This document shows, one piece after another, positions 27,750-36,951 of a DNA stretch of 64,000 nucleotides (within the stretch, counting starts at the first letter, position 1; the number at the start of each line of letters is the position of its first letter). The notes under the pieces were generated by a model, which did no database searches, was not told the origin of the DNA, and saw only the letters and a list, made by a program, of their open reading frames with translations. A program made the position numbers and the translations under genes. Source of the stretch: Rhizobium redzepovicii (GTDB taxonomy: Bacteria; Pseudomonadota; Alphaproteobacteria; Rhizobiales; Rhizobiaceae); assembly GCF_019793435.1 (NCBI RefSeq), contig NZ_JAILYH010000001.1, forward strand, positions 434,001-498,000, given 5' to 3'.

Positions 27750-29057
27750 ATGACACTGGACCTTGCTGCTTTTGCCAGAGACAAAGGCATCAAATATTTC
27801 ATGATCAGCTATACCGACCTGTTCGGCGGCCAACGCGCCAAGCTGGTCCCCGCCGAAGCCATTGCCGATATGCAGAAAGATGGCGCCGGCTTTGCGGGCT
27901 TTGCCACCTGGCTCGACCTGACGCCCGCCCATCCCGACCTGTTCGCGGTTCCCGATGCCTCCTCCGTCATCCAGCTCCCATGGAAGAAGGACGTCGCATG
28001 GGTCGCGGCCGACTGCGTCATGGACGATCAGCCGGTCGAACAGGCGCCGCGTGTGCTGCTGAAAAGACTGGTCGCTGAGGCTGCGCAAGAAGGGCTGCGG
28101 GTCAAAACCGGCGTCGAGCCGGAATTCTTTCTCATTTCCGCCGATGGCTCAGTGATCTCGGATCAGTACGATACCGCCGAAAAGCCCTGCTACGATCAGC
28201 AGGCGGTGATGCGCCGCTACGACGTCATCGCCGAGATCTGCGACTATATGCTCGAACTCGGCTGGAAGCCCTATCAGAACGACCACGAGGATGCGAACGG
28301 CCAGTTCGAGATGAACTGGGAATATGACGATGTTCTGAAGACGGCGGACAAGCACTCCTTCTTCAAGTTCATGGTCAAGTCGGTCGCCGAAAAGCACGGG
28401 CTTCGCGCTACCTTCATGCCGAAGCCCTTCAAGGGACTGACCGGAAACGGCTGCCACGCCCATATCTCGGTCTGGGACCTCGATGGCAAAGTCAACGCCT
28501 TCGCGGACAAGGAGATGGCTTTCGGGCTCTCTGCTCAGGGCAAGACCTTCCTCGGCGGCATCATGAAGCATGCCTCCGCACTTGCCGCGGTTACCAATCC
28601 GACGGTCAATTCCTACAAGCGCATCAACGCGCCGCGCACCACATCGGGCGCTACCTGGTCGCCGAACACCGTCACCTGGACGGGCAACAACCGCACCCAC
28701 ATGGTGCGCGTTCCGGGACCGGGACGTTTCGAGCTGCGCCTGCCTGATGGGGCGGTCAATCCCTACCTGCTGCAGGCGATCATCATCGCCGCCGGCCTCG
28801 ACGGCATCCGCAGCCAGGCAGACCCCGGCCGGCACTACGATATCGACATGTATGCCGAGGGCCATCTGGTGAAGGACGCGCCGCGCCTGCCGCTCAACCT
28901 TCTCGATGCGCTACGCGCCTATGATGACGACGAGGGCCTGAAGCAGGCGATGGGGGCGGAATTTTCCGCCGCCTATCTGAAGCTGAAGCATCGGGAATGG
29001 AATGCCTACTGCTCGCATTTCACCCAATGGGAACGCGACAGCACGCTCGACATCTGA
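27750..29057 (+). CDS. glnT: Glutamine synthetase type GlnT (candidate gamma-glutamylmethylamide synthetase GmaS)
   Basis: This 435-residue protein belongs to the glutamine synthetase fold: metal-binding VEPEFFL, the NGCHAHISVWD segment, NSYKRINAPRTTSGATWSPN and the PGPGRFELRLPDGAVNPYL stretch. It lacks the tyrosine adenylylation region of GlnA. Its length is close to GmaS enzymes (about 440). It follows glxBCD and precedes purU, and the divergent operon encodes an Mgd-like dehydrogenase. By context it should join methylamine to glutamate with ATP, giving gamma-glutamylmethylamide. Rhizobia name this gene glnT, but a role in ammonia assimilation seems less likely here. Confidence 0.88.
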   Translation: MTLDLAAFARDKGIKYFMISYTDLFGGQRAKLVPAEAIADMQKDGAGFAGFATWLDLTPAHPDLFAVPDASSVIQLPWKKDVAWVAADCVMDDQPVEQAPRVLLKRLVAEAAQEGLRVKTGVEPEFFLISADGSVISDQYDTAEKPCYDQQAVMRRYDVIAEICDYMLELGWKPYQNDHEDANGQFEMNWEYDDVLKTADKHSFFKFMVKSVAEKHGLRATFMPKPFKGLTGNGCHAHISVWDLDGKVNAFADKEMAFGLSAQGKTFLGGIMKHASALAAVTNPTVNSYKRINAPRTTSGATWSPNTVTWTGNNRTHMVRVPGPGRFELRLPDGAVNPYLLQAIIIAAGLDGIRSQADPGRHYDIDMYAEGHLVKDAPRLPLNLLDALRAYDDDEGLKQAMGAEFSAAYLKLKHREWNAYCSHFTQWERDSTLDI

Positions 29058-29153
29058 GCGGCCGACGGATGTCTTTAAGACCGCCGACATGCCGGAGCGA
29101 CAAGCTTCGGCGTGATCGCATCCTCGGCACCTGATCTCGAAGGAAGAGACAGC

Positions 29154-30038
29154 ATGAAAAACATCGTACTGACCGTATCCTGCACATCCACGCGCGGCAT
29201 CGTTGCGGCGATTTCGAGCTATCTGGCGGAAAAGGGCTGCAACATCATCGACAGCTCGCAGTTCGACGATCTCGATACCGGCAAGTTCTTCATGCGCGTC
29301 TCCTTCATCTCCGAAGAAGGTCTTTCCGGCTCAGAGATCGGCGCCGATTTTGCCGCCGTCGCCGCGCCCTTTTCGATGGAATACGAATTCCACGACAGCG
29401 AAAGCCGCATGAAGGTGCTGTTGATGGTGTCGCGCTTCGGCCATTGTCTCAATGACCTGCTCTACCGCTGGAAGATCGGCGCGCTGCCGATCGACATCGT
29501 CGGCGTCGTCTCCAACCATTTCGACTACCAGAAGGTCGTGGTCAACCACGACATCCCCTTCCACCATATTCCGGTCACCAAGGCCAACAAGGTGCAGGCC
29601 GAAGCCCATATCATGGAGGTGGCCGAGCAGACCGGCACCGAACTGATCGTGCTTGCCCGCTACATGCAGATCCTGTCGGACGAGATGTGCCAGAAGATGT
29701 CGGGCAAGATCATCAACATCCACCATTCCTTCCTGCCGAGCTTCAAGGGCGCCAACCCCTACAAGCAGGCCTATGGCCGCGGCGTCAAACTGATCGGCGC
29801 CACCGCCCATTACGTCACCGCCGACCTCGACGAAGGCCCGATCATCGAGCAGGATACGGCGCGCATTACCCATGCGCAGTCGCCCGACGACTACGTCTCG
29901 ATCGGCCGCGACGTCGAAAGCCAGGTGCTGGCCCGCGCCATCCACGCCCATATCCACCATCGCACCTTTATCAACGGCAATAGAACCGTGGTCTTCCCGG
30001 CAAGCCCCGGCAGCTACGCTTCCGAACGCATGGGTTGA
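29154..30038 (+). CDS. purU: Formyltetrahydrofolate deformylase PurU
   Basis: The protein is 294 residues. An N-terminal ACT domain (about 1-80; TVSCTSTRGIVAAISSYL) is followed by the formyltransferase domain with the catalytic NIHHSFLPSFKGANPY, GATAHYVTADLDEGPII and the C-terminal RDVESQVLARAIHAH. PurU hydrolyses 10-formyl-THF to formate and THF. Next to the methylamine genes it would recycle THF charged by the SoxA, DmmD and Tdm GcvT domains. ATG 29154 has a strong ribosome-binding site (AAGGAAGAG); the earlier ATG at 29112 is inferior. A short relic of a second purU lies at 37981. Confidence 0.94.
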   Translation: MKNIVLTVSCTSTRGIVAAISSYLAEKGCNIIDSSQFDDLDTGKFFMRVSFISEEGLSGSEIGADFAAVAAPFSMEYEFHDSESRMKVLLMVSRFGHCLNDLLYRWKIGALPIDIVGVVSNHFDYQKVVVNHDIPFHHIPVTKANKVQAEAHIMEVAEQTGTELIVLARYMQILSDEMCQKMSGKIINIHHSFLPSFKGANPYKQAYGRGVKLIGATAHYVTADLDEGPIIEQDTARITHAQSPDDYVSIGRDVESQVLARAIHAHIHHRTFINGNRTVVFPASPGSYASERMG

Positions 30039-30156
30039 GCGCCGCCGGCCAGCCGAAAATTTATGCAAGCCTATTCCGCCAGTCGCTCGGGCGCGCTGAA
30101 CTTTTCGAGCTTGGTAAAGGAGGCCGGCCGACGACATCCGCAAGTTTGGGCAAGAC

Positions 30157-30978
30157 TTAGGACGCAGTACGCTTTCCGAAGCCGAACGTCTTGCGCAGGC
30201 TGCTGTCGACCGCGTTTGCCGGCATGAACCTGCGCAACCGGCTTAGAAGCGTCGCCTGGCCGCCGGCCGGTTGACGCATTTTGTATGGTCCGTTGATTGC
30301 CGCCAATATCTTCTCCGCAACCTTTACAGGCGACGGCGCGGTTTTGATCTGGGCCTGCACCGTCTTGATGGTCGCGTCCGCCTGCGCTGCGTAGGCTCCC
30401 AAGGGTGCCTCGGTCTGTGCCGCGTTTACATCGAGTTTGGTGTTTGTGAAGGTCGGCTCAACCAGCACGACGCGCACGTTGAACTCACGAATCTCATGAT
30501 CCAGCGACTCCGACAATCCTTCGAGCGCATGCTTGCTGCTCGCATATATTCCCATGAACGGTGCCGGCAGGAATCCGAGGACCGAGCTGATATTGATGAT
30601 CAGCCCGCTGCGGGCGGCGCGCATGGAGGGCAAGGCAGCGCGGATCATGCGCAAAGGGCCGAAAACATTGGCATCGAATACCGTTTGCGCTTCGGAAGGC
30701 GACGTGTTCTCGACAGGGCCGACCAGCGAAACGCCGGCATTGTTGACCAGGATGTCAATCTTGCCTGCCTCGGACAAAACCCATTGAACAAAATTTGAAA
30801 CCGAGACGTCATCGGTCACGTCGACAGTCCCATAGCGCACACCGGGAATGGCGTTGACACGGTTAGGGTTGCGTACGCCCCCAAAGACCTGGAAGCCGTG
30901 TTGTGCGAGAAGGCGGGCTGACGCTTCACCTATTCCGGAGGATGCTCCGGTGATAACGACAACTCTGTTTTGGGACAT
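30157..30978 (-). CDS. Short-chain dehydrogenase/reductase
   Basis: The 273-residue protein has the classical SDR signatures: TGASSGIG (10-17), NNAGVSLVG (about 87-95), the catalytic Ser (ISSVLGFLPA) and YASSKHALEG with Tyr/Lys. The C-terminal basic tail is longer than usual. The cofactor is NAD(H) or NADP(H); the substrate is unknown. AAGGAGC precedes ATG 30978. The same TAGAT-N10-type box as in the RND promoter lies about 140 bp upstream, so the gene may belong to that regulon. Confidence 0.82.
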   Translation of the reverse strand: MSQNRVVVITGASSGIGEASARLLAQHGFQVFGGVRNPNRVNAIPGVRYGTVDVTDDVSVSNFVQWVLSEAGKIDILVNNAGVSLVGPVENTSPSEAQTVFDANVFGPLRMIRAALPSMRAARSGLIINISSVLGFLPAPFMGIYASSKHALEGLSESLDHEIREFNVRVVLVEPTFTNTKLDVNAAQTEAPLGAYAAQADATIKTVQAQIKTAPSPVKVAEKILAAINGPYKMRQPAGGQATLLSRLRRFMPANAVDSSLRKTFGFGKRTAS

Positions 30979-31341
30979 GCATGCTCCTTGGCTTTTGGCG
31001 CGACTGGTTGATGACGTACTTCAACAGTAGGTTGGAACTTTCACCCCTGTCGCCAAGGGGCAGTTCCTCAGAACCTGGCATTTCAGCACGTAAGATTTCG
31101 ATCGCCATCTATTCGTGCTTTAGATGTCAATCGAAATATAAAATCAAGTGTTTTTTTGCTTTACGGAGATTTTTTCCGATGATCGCGCCTCCAAGCGCGC
31201 AAGGGCATGGCGCCGAGCCGGACGGCCCGCCGACATTACGGCTCGGAGCAGCATGAGCCTCAACGAGGTCAGGATTTCGGAGCGGCGGTCCCCGCTCGGT
31301 TTCGCGCGACCATTTCGTCCCAAAGCCCGTCACGCAGGGTT
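30979..31341. other. Intergenic region upstream of the SDR gene
   Basis: This 363-bp gap contains no supported gene. It includes an AT-rich stretch around 31115-31160, probably the promoter area of the SDR gene, with the operator-like sequence at 31121. Confidence 0.45.
31121..31141. promoter_or_regulatory. Operator-like box shared with the RND/TetR promoter
   Basis: TAGATGTCAATCGAAATATAA here matches, at 18 of 21 positions, TAGATGTCAAATGAAATCTAA at 36286-36306. In the second copy the arms TAGAT and ATCTA are a perfect inverted repeat. Both lie upstream of genes of the same module, so a common TetR-type regulator may bind them. Confidence 0.5.
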
Positions 31342-31976
31342 TCACGCCTTCAGGGACGTCTCGAGGTCCGCTGTGCCGAGCGCTTTCATGATGAAGCGGA
31401 TTTGGGCGTGGAGGCTGACTGCGGCGGCATCACCCTCCTGGACGCGCTGCTCAACCAGAAGCGGATGGAAGAACGGCAGGAAGGCGGTGATGATGCCGCG
31501 CGCGGCTTCGTCAACGTCTTCGACATTGAACTCTCCTGTCTGCAGACCCTCGCGGACAAGGGCTTTGAGGATTGCTAGGATCTGCTCATTATGCGCGCTG
31601 ATCGTTGCCAACTTCCATCCATGGCGGCGACGAGCAGCTCGTGCATCGGTCTGTCCTCCGCAAGCCTTCTCGTGCTGTGCCGGTGAATGGCGACCAAAAG
31701 ATCAGCCAGCCTTTTGCTCGCCGGCGCATCCGATCGTGCAATCGCCAGAGCGATTTCAGCAACCTCTTTGACCACAAGTCCGCAGACGGAACTGTTGATC
31801 GCTGTCCTCGAGGAAAAGAAGCGATAGATATTGGCGCGGCTCATGCCGAGTTCGGCGGCGATGTCGGCGACCGACGTCTTATGATAGCCGATCCGCCGAA
31901 AATATCTTTCCGCCACCTCGAGAATCCGCGTCCGTGACTGCTCGAGATCACCTGCTATCGGATCCGCAAAAGTCAT
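31342..31976 (-). pseudogene. TetR-family regulator disrupted by a frameshift
   Basis: The first frame (31976 down to 31575) encodes a good TetR N-terminus: ILEVAERYFRRIGYHKTSVADIAAELGMSRANIYRFF. It derails after MDGSW and stops. The expected C-terminal helices continue in another frame (31611 down to 31342): ATISAHNEQILAILKALVREGL to the stop. Adding one base near 31605 would restore one product of about 210 residues. It is the last gene of the RND operon, 18 bp after the pump gene. It is either a true pseudogene or a sequencing error. The intact divergent TetR gene at 36319 may now do the regulation. Confidence 0.78.
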
Positions 31977-31994
31977 CGCCGCCTCCGGAGAATA

Positions 31995-34900
31995 TCACTC
32001 GGCAGCAATTGCCGTCGGTAACTCCACCTCCTTCGATGAATTTTCATGGCTCTCGTTTTTCGTCGGCTTGATGCGGAACCAGGTGGCGTAGAGAGCGGGA
32101 AGGAAGAGCAGGATCATCACCGTGCCGACCGCCGTTCCGCCGATCAGCGTGTATGCCATCGATCCCCAGAACACCGAGTGCGTCAGAGGAATGAAGGCAA
32201 GCACGGCGGCAAGGGCGGTCAGGATCACCGGGCGCGTCCGCTGCACTGTCGCCTCGATAACGGCGTGATAATCGTCGAGACCGGCGGCCTTATTCTCCTT
32301 GATCTGTTCCGTCAGGATCAGGGTGTTGCGCATCAGGATTCCGGCCAGCCCGATCAATCCGAGAATGGCATTGAAGCCGAAGGGTTTGTCGAAGAGCAGC
32401 AGGACCGGGACCGCGCCGGCAAGACCGAGTGGCCCCGTCAGCATGACCATGGTCATCGTCGACAGGCTACGAACCTGCAGCACGATAACGATCAGCATGG
32501 CGGCAATCATCGTCGGGAAGATTTTCACCAGGGCGTTATTGGCCTTGAGCGATTCCTCGATGTTCCCGCCCATCTCGATCCGATATCCCACGGGAAGCGA
32601 GGCGATCAGCGGCTGAAGCGCCTTGAGAATCTGCTCTGATACTTCGGGCGGTTGTGACGCCTCGTTGATATCGGAGCGGATCGTGATGACCGGCGTGCGA
32701 TCGCGGCGTTTCAGGATCGGTTCTTCAAAGCGGATTTCCGAGTGGCCGATCTGATCCAGCGGAATCTGCCGCCCATCCCGGCTCATCAGCGAGAAGTCTG
32801 CCAATCGTGAAGGGTCAAGCCGGTTGCCGCCGGCACTGCGGGCAACGACAGGCACGTTGCGGATATTCTCGCGAACCTCCGTGACCGGAATTCCGCTCAG
32901 CAGCAATTGCAGTTGCTGACCTGCCTCGGCCGGCGACAGGCCGATTAGGCCCAACCGATCCTGGTCGGGAACGAAGCGCAGCACCGGCGTGCGGTTGCCC
33001 CAATCGCGGTTTGCCTGGCGCACATCCGGCACGCTCTTCATGATCTCGAGGGCTTTGTCGGAAATCTGGTACAGCTGCTCAGGATCCGGGCCGGCGATCC
33101 GGAATTCGACCGGAAACGGCGTGTAAGGACCGAAGACCAGCTGCGTGACGCGGACATAGGCTTCAGGCGCGAGCCCGTCGGAAACGGCCGCGCGCAGCCG
33201 AAGCTTCAAGACTTCGCGTGTGTGGGCGTCGGGGGTCAGCACGACGATCTTGGCGAAAGACGGATCCGGCAATTCCGGCGCCATGGCAAAGAAGAAGCGG
33301 GGAGCGCCCTGGCCGACATAGCTGGTCACGGTCTTTGCCTCCGGCTGTTTCTGCAGCCACCCTTCGAGCTTCGCAACGGTCGCCGTCGTCGTCTCGATGC
33401 TGGTGCCTTCGGGCATGCGGACTTCGACGAGGACTTCGGGACGGTCCGACGTCGGGAAGAACTGCTTTTTCACCGATCCCATTCCAACGACGGAGGCCCC
33501 CATGGCGATGCCGACCACCGCACAAGTGAGGAACTTGTGGCGCACGGTCAACTCGATCAGCCGCCGCAGGCGCCTGTAATTCAGGGTGTTGTAGATAGCG
33601 TAATGGCCACCTTCGACCGGCTTGATCGCCGGCAGCATCTTGACGCCGAGATAGGGCGTGAAGACCACCGCGACAATCCAGGAGACGATCAGGGCAAAGC
33701 CGACGACCCAGAAGATGTTGCCGGCATATTCGCCGGCGGTCGACCTGGCAAAGCCGACCGGCATCAGCCCGATGATCGTCACGAGCGTGCCCGACAGCAT
33801 CGGGGCCGCGGTATGGGTCCAGGCATAGGCAGCCGCCTTGATGCGATCCATCCCCTCTTCCATCTTCACCACCATCACTTCGATGGCGATGATGGCGTCG
33901 TCGACCAGAAGGCCGAGCGCCAGGATGAGCGCACCAAGGGTGATGCGATCGAAGAACCGGCCGGTCTCCAGCATGATGAGGAAGACGACGGCAAGGGTGA
34001 GAGGAACGGCCAGAGCCACGACGATGCCGACACGCCAGCCGAGGCTGACAAGGCTGACGAACAACACGACGCCGAGCGCCATGGCGAATTTCAGCATGAA
34101 CTCGCCGACGGCTTCCTCGATGTTGACGGCCTGGTCGCTGACCTTGGCAAGCGTCATGCCGAGCGGCAAGGTCTTTGCAATCGCGGCGGATCTTTCTTCC
34201 AGCGCCTTGCCGAGGTCCAGACCGTTCCAGCCCTGCTGCATCACAGCAGCCAGCATGATCGCCGGCTCGCCGTCATGGCGAATGAGATAGGTGGCCGGAT
34301 CTTGATACCCGCGCCGCACGTCGGCAAAATCCGAGAGCTTTAACGTCCGCCCGGCCGCAACGATCGGCGTGTCTGATATCGCCTGGATGCTGTCATAGGC
34401 GCCGTCGAAGCGAATGAACACCTGGGGCCCACGCGTATCGATCGACCCCGCCGGCGTCAGGGTGTTTTGCCGCTGCAAGGCGGCCGCGATGTCTTGGGCC
34501 GAAATGCCGAGTGTTGCGAGCTTGGCATAGGAGAATTCGACAAAGATCTGTTCGGGCCGCTCTCCGAGGATGTTGATCTTCTTGACTCCAGGAACATGCA
34601 GAAGATCCTGGCGGATCACCTCGGCCTGGCGCACAAGCTCGCGCATCGGCATGCCCTTGGCCTTCAGGGCATAAAGCCCGAAGCTGACATCGGAGTACTC
34701 GTCGTTGACAAAGGGACCGAGCACGCCCCTGGGCAGGTTGCCGGCCTCGTCTCCGAGCTTCTTCCGGGCCTGATAGAATTCCTCCTCGACGGCCGTGGCC
34801 GGCGTACTGTCCTTCAAAGTGACGGTCAAAAAGGCGTAGCCGGGCCGCGTTGTCGTCTCGACACGATCGTACCAGGTGAGTTCCTGGAGACGCTTCTCGA

Positions 34901-35105
34901 GCGGCTCGGCGACCAGATCCTGCATTTCACGCGCTGTCGCGCCCGGCCACACCGCTGTCACGGTCAGGGTTTTGATGGTGAAGGAGGGGTCTTCGGCGCG
35001 CCCGAGCTTGACAAATGCATAGGCGCCGGCGGCGGCCAGCAGAACGATGAAGAACAGGGTGACGGCCCGCTCGCGAACGGCGAGCGCGGAAAGATTGAAG
35101 TTCAT
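31995..35105 (-). CDS. RND-family efflux pump, inner-membrane component
   Basis: At 1036 residues it has the full RND length. An N-terminal membrane helix is followed by a large periplasmic loop, a block of helices around 330-530 with the proton-relay region (LILALGLLVDDAIIAIEVMV, two adjacent Asp), a second periplasmic loop and the C-terminal helix block. It resembles the AcrB/MexB-like hydrophobe group more than metal pumps. It should export drugs or other toxic compounds together with the adaptor encoded just upstream (1-bp overlap, TGATG). No outer-membrane factor gene is present in the window. Confidence 0.92.
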   Translation of the reverse strand: MNFNLSALAVRERAVTLFFIVLLAAAGAYAFVKLGRAEDPSFTIKTLTVTAVWPGATAREMQDLVAEPLEKRLQELTWYDRVETTTRPGYAFLTVTLKDSTPATAVEEEFYQARKKLGDEAGNLPRGVLGPFVNDEYSDVSFGLYALKAKGMPMRELVRQAEVIRQDLLHVPGVKKINILGERPEQIFVEFSYAKLATLGISAQDIAAALQRQNTLTPAGSIDTRGPQVFIRFDGAYDSIQAISDTPIVAAGRTLKLSDFADVRRGYQDPATYLIRHDGEPAIMLAAVMQQGWNGLDLGKALEERSAAIAKTLPLGMTLAKVSDQAVNIEEAVGEFMLKFAMALGVVLFVSLVSLGWRVGIVVALAVPLTLAVVFLIMLETGRFFDRITLGALILALGLLVDDAIIAIEVMVVKMEEGMDRIKAAAYAWTHTAAPMLSGTLVTIIGLMPVGFARSTAGEYAGNIFWVVGFALIVSWIVAVVFTPYLGVKMLPAIKPVEGGHYAIYNTLNYRRLRRLIELTVRHKFLTCAVVGIAMGASVVGMGSVKKQFFPTSDRPEVLVEVRMPEGTSIETTTATVAKLEGWLQKQPEAKTVTSYVGQGAPRFFFAMAPELPDPSFAKIVVLTPDAHTREVLKLRLRAAVSDGLAPEAYVRVTQLVFGPYTPFPVEFRIAGPDPEQLYQISDKALEIMKSVPDVRQANRDWGNRTPVLRFVPDQDRLGLIGLSPAEAGQQLQLLLSGIPVTEVRENIRNVPVVARSAGGNRLDPSRLADFSLMSRDGRQIPLDQIGHSEIRFEEPILKRRDRTPVITIRSDINEASQPPEVSEQILKALQPLIASLPVGYRIEMGGNIEESLKANNALVKIFPTMIAAMLIVIVLQVRSLSTMTMVMLTGPLGLAGAVPVLLLFDKPFGFNAILGLIGLAGILMRNTLILTEQIKENKAAGLDDYHAVIEATVQRTRPVILTALAAVLAFIPLTHSVFWGSMAYTLIGGTAVGTVMILLFLPALYATWFRIKPTKNESHENSSKEVELPTAIAAE

Positions 35106-36220
35106 CAGTTTGCCGCCTCTGCCTGTTCAACCTTGGTGCGCACGCTGGCGCCGTCCTGCAGCAGATGGGCGCCGAGAGCGACGACCGGCTCGCCTGCTTT
35201 GACGCTGGAAACCACCGCGACCTCCTCACCCATCCGTTCGATTTTCACGTGCCGGAAGTGGACGGTCGACGATGTCTGATCGAAAACCCAGACGCCGGTG
35301 CGGCTGCCATCGTCCAACACGGCGCCGACCGGCACCGCGGCATGCGATTGGCCACTGCCGTTGGCGATCCTGATCGTTACCGTCGCGCCCAGCGGCGCCG
35401 ACGCTGCAGCGCCATCCAGAACCCAACGCGCCTCGTAGGTGCGGGTTTGCGGATCGGCAGCGTCGGAGATCTGGCGAAGCTGCGCCTTGTCCTGCCGGCT
35501 TTCGTTTCCGTAGAGACTGGCATCGGCGATATCGCCGAGCTGCGGCCTGAGGAATTCCGGAAGCCATACCAGCGCTTCACGCGGGCCGGCCTGTGCGAGC
35601 CGGACCACGGTTTGCCCCGCCGTCACGACCTGCCCCGGCTCGCCCAGCGTTTCGACGACCGTTCCATCGGTATCGGCAACCAGGACGGAATAGACCGTTT
35701 CGTTTTCCGCGACCTTGGCGTCCGCTTCCGCCGCGGCAAGCTGCGCGGTGGCGGTGTCGAGCGCTGCCTTGGCCTGCTCGTAGCGCTGCGGCGTCGCCGC
35801 CAATCCGTTTTTCACCAAGGCGGCGTAGCGTCTCTCGTCTGCCTGCGCCTGGGTCAGCACCGCCCCAGCGGCAGCGACCGCGTTTCGTTTCGCAGTCAGC
35901 GCGAGACGCAGATCGGTCTCGTCGATGCGCATCAGCGGCTGCCCGGCCTTGACATGCACCCCGACGTCCACATAACGCTGCACAATCTTGCCGGGCACAC
36001 GAAAACCAAGGTTACTTTGCACCCGCGCGGCGATCGTGCCCGTGAAGCTGCGCTCGGCTGTCTCCGGCTTCTTTGCCTCGACCAGTTTGACGAATGGCGC
36101 TGCCATTCGTGGATCGGCGGCTTGCGGGCTTTTTTCTGAGGAGGCCCCGACAAAGACGAATGCCGTGGCGCCTGCAGCCGCCAGAAGGCAGAAAGAGGCG
36201 AGGAGGATTTTGCGGTTCAT
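35105..36220 (-). CDS. RND efflux periplasmic adaptor (membrane fusion protein)
   Basis: The 371-residue protein has an N-terminal membrane anchor (LLASFCLLAAAGATAFVFV), a lipoyl-like half (GKIVQRYVDVGVHVKAGQPLMRID), a coiled-coil hairpin rich in Ala/Gln (about 85-150), the second lipoyl half (DGTVVETLGEPGQVVTAGQTVVRL) and C-terminal beta-barrel domains. This is the HlyD/AcrA fold order. It bridges the RND pump to an outer-membrane channel. It is the first gene of the minus-strand operon, divergent from a TetR gene 98 bp away. Confidence 0.91.
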   Translation of the reverse strand: MNRKILLASFCLLAAAGATAFVFVGASSEKSPQAADPRMAAPFVKLVEAKKPETAERSFTGTIAARVQSNLGFRVPGKIVQRYVDVGVHVKAGQPLMRIDETDLRLALTAKRNAVAAAGAVLTQAQADERRYAALVKNGLAATPQRYEQAKAALDTATAQLAAAEADAKVAENETVYSVLVADTDGTVVETLGEPGQVVTAGQTVVRLAQAGPREALVWLPEFLRPQLGDIADASLYGNESRQDKAQLRQISDAADPQTRTYEARWVLDGAAASAPLGATVTIRIANGSGQSHAAVPVGAVLDDGSRTGVWVFDQTSSTVHFRHVKIERMGEEVAVVSSVKAGEPVVALGAHLLQDGASVRTKVEQAEAAN

Positions 36221-36255
36221 ATCAGTAAGCCTTATTGACGGGCGCAGCTATTTAT

Positions 36256-36271
36256 TTAGATTGCGATCTAA
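36256..36271. promoter_or_regulatory. Perfect palindrome in the RND/TetR divergent promoter
   Basis: TTAGATTGCGATCTAA has exact TTAGAT/ATCTAA arms around TGCG. It sits between the adaptor gene and the divergent TetR gene, the expected place for a TetR operator. Confidence 0.6.
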
Positions 36272-36285
36272 CTCTAATTGGCATA

Positions 36286-36306
36286 TAGATGTCAAATGAA
36301 ATCTAA
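36286..36306. promoter_or_regulatory. Second operator-like inverted repeat, TAGAT-N10-ATCTA
   Basis: The arms TAGAT and ATCTA are exact and are followed by AATTGG; the string CTAATTGG also occurs at 36274-36281. It lies just before the TetR start, and its relative at 31121 is upstream of the SDR gene. Confidence 0.55.
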
Positions 36307-36318
36307 TTGGAGATCGCT

Positions 36319-36906
36319 ATGAGAGTCAGTCGCGCTCAGGCCGAGGCCAATCGTGAAACCGTGATCAATGTCGCAAGCCGGCTTTTTCGGGAGCATGGCT
36401 TCGACGGCATCGGATTGAAGGACCTGATGAAAGGAGCCGGCCTCACGCAAGGCGGATTCTATAAGCAGTTCGAATCGAAGGACGATCTTGTGGCGCTGGC
36501 ATCGGGGCGAGCCATGGAAAGCGCGGTCCGCAGATGGTCGAGAGTTGCCGCCGGAAGTCCGGATCCGCTTGAAGCGGTTGTCGACCTATATCTTTCCCCC
36601 GGCCACCGGGAGGAGAAAGGGGATGGTTGCCCTTTGGCAGCACTGGGCTCCGACGCGGCGCGTCAGAGCGAAGAGGTACGCCTTCCATTCCAGAACGGCA
36701 TTGAAGCCCATCTTCAGATTCTCGACGAATTAATCCCCGCGTCGGCCGGCTCGAAACCCTATGACAAGGCGATGGTCATCCTGTCCTTGATGGTGGGCGC
36801 TGTGACCATCTCCCGCATCATGACCGATCAAGAGATGTCGGAGCGTGTGCTCGAAACCGCGACCGGTGCCGTCAAGCGCATTGCGGGCGGTGCAGACGAA
36901 GAATGA
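36319..36906 (+). CDS. TetR-family regulator divergent from the RND operon
   Basis: The product is 195 residues with a typical TetR helix-turn-helix at about 12-57 (VINVASRLFREHGFDGIGLKDLM, then LTQGGFYKQFESKDDL). The ligand domain has CPLAALGSDAAR, which is common in the AcrR/NemR-like group. It probably represses the divergent adaptor-pump operon through the palindromes in the 98-bp gap. ATG 36319 follows GGAG; a TTG at 36307 is less likely. Confidence 0.86.
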   Translation: MRVSRAQAEANRETVINVASRLFREHGFDGIGLKDLMKGAGLTQGGFYKQFESKDDLVALASGRAMESAVRRWSRVAAGSPDPLEAVVDLYLSPGHREEKGDGCPLAALGSDAARQSEEVRLPFQNGIEAHLQILDELIPASAGSKPYDKAMVILSLMVGAVTISRIMTDQEMSERVLETATGAVKRIAGGADEE

Positions 36907-36951
36907 GATCGCGCTTCTCAAGCCTCTCGCCTATGAGTTCACCAAACTCTC

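Noticed and set aside
31148..31771. Plus-strand open frame of 207 codons opposite the broken TetR gene
   Set aside because: Its sequence is the complement of the TetR coding frames; TetR motifs are clearly on the minus strand.
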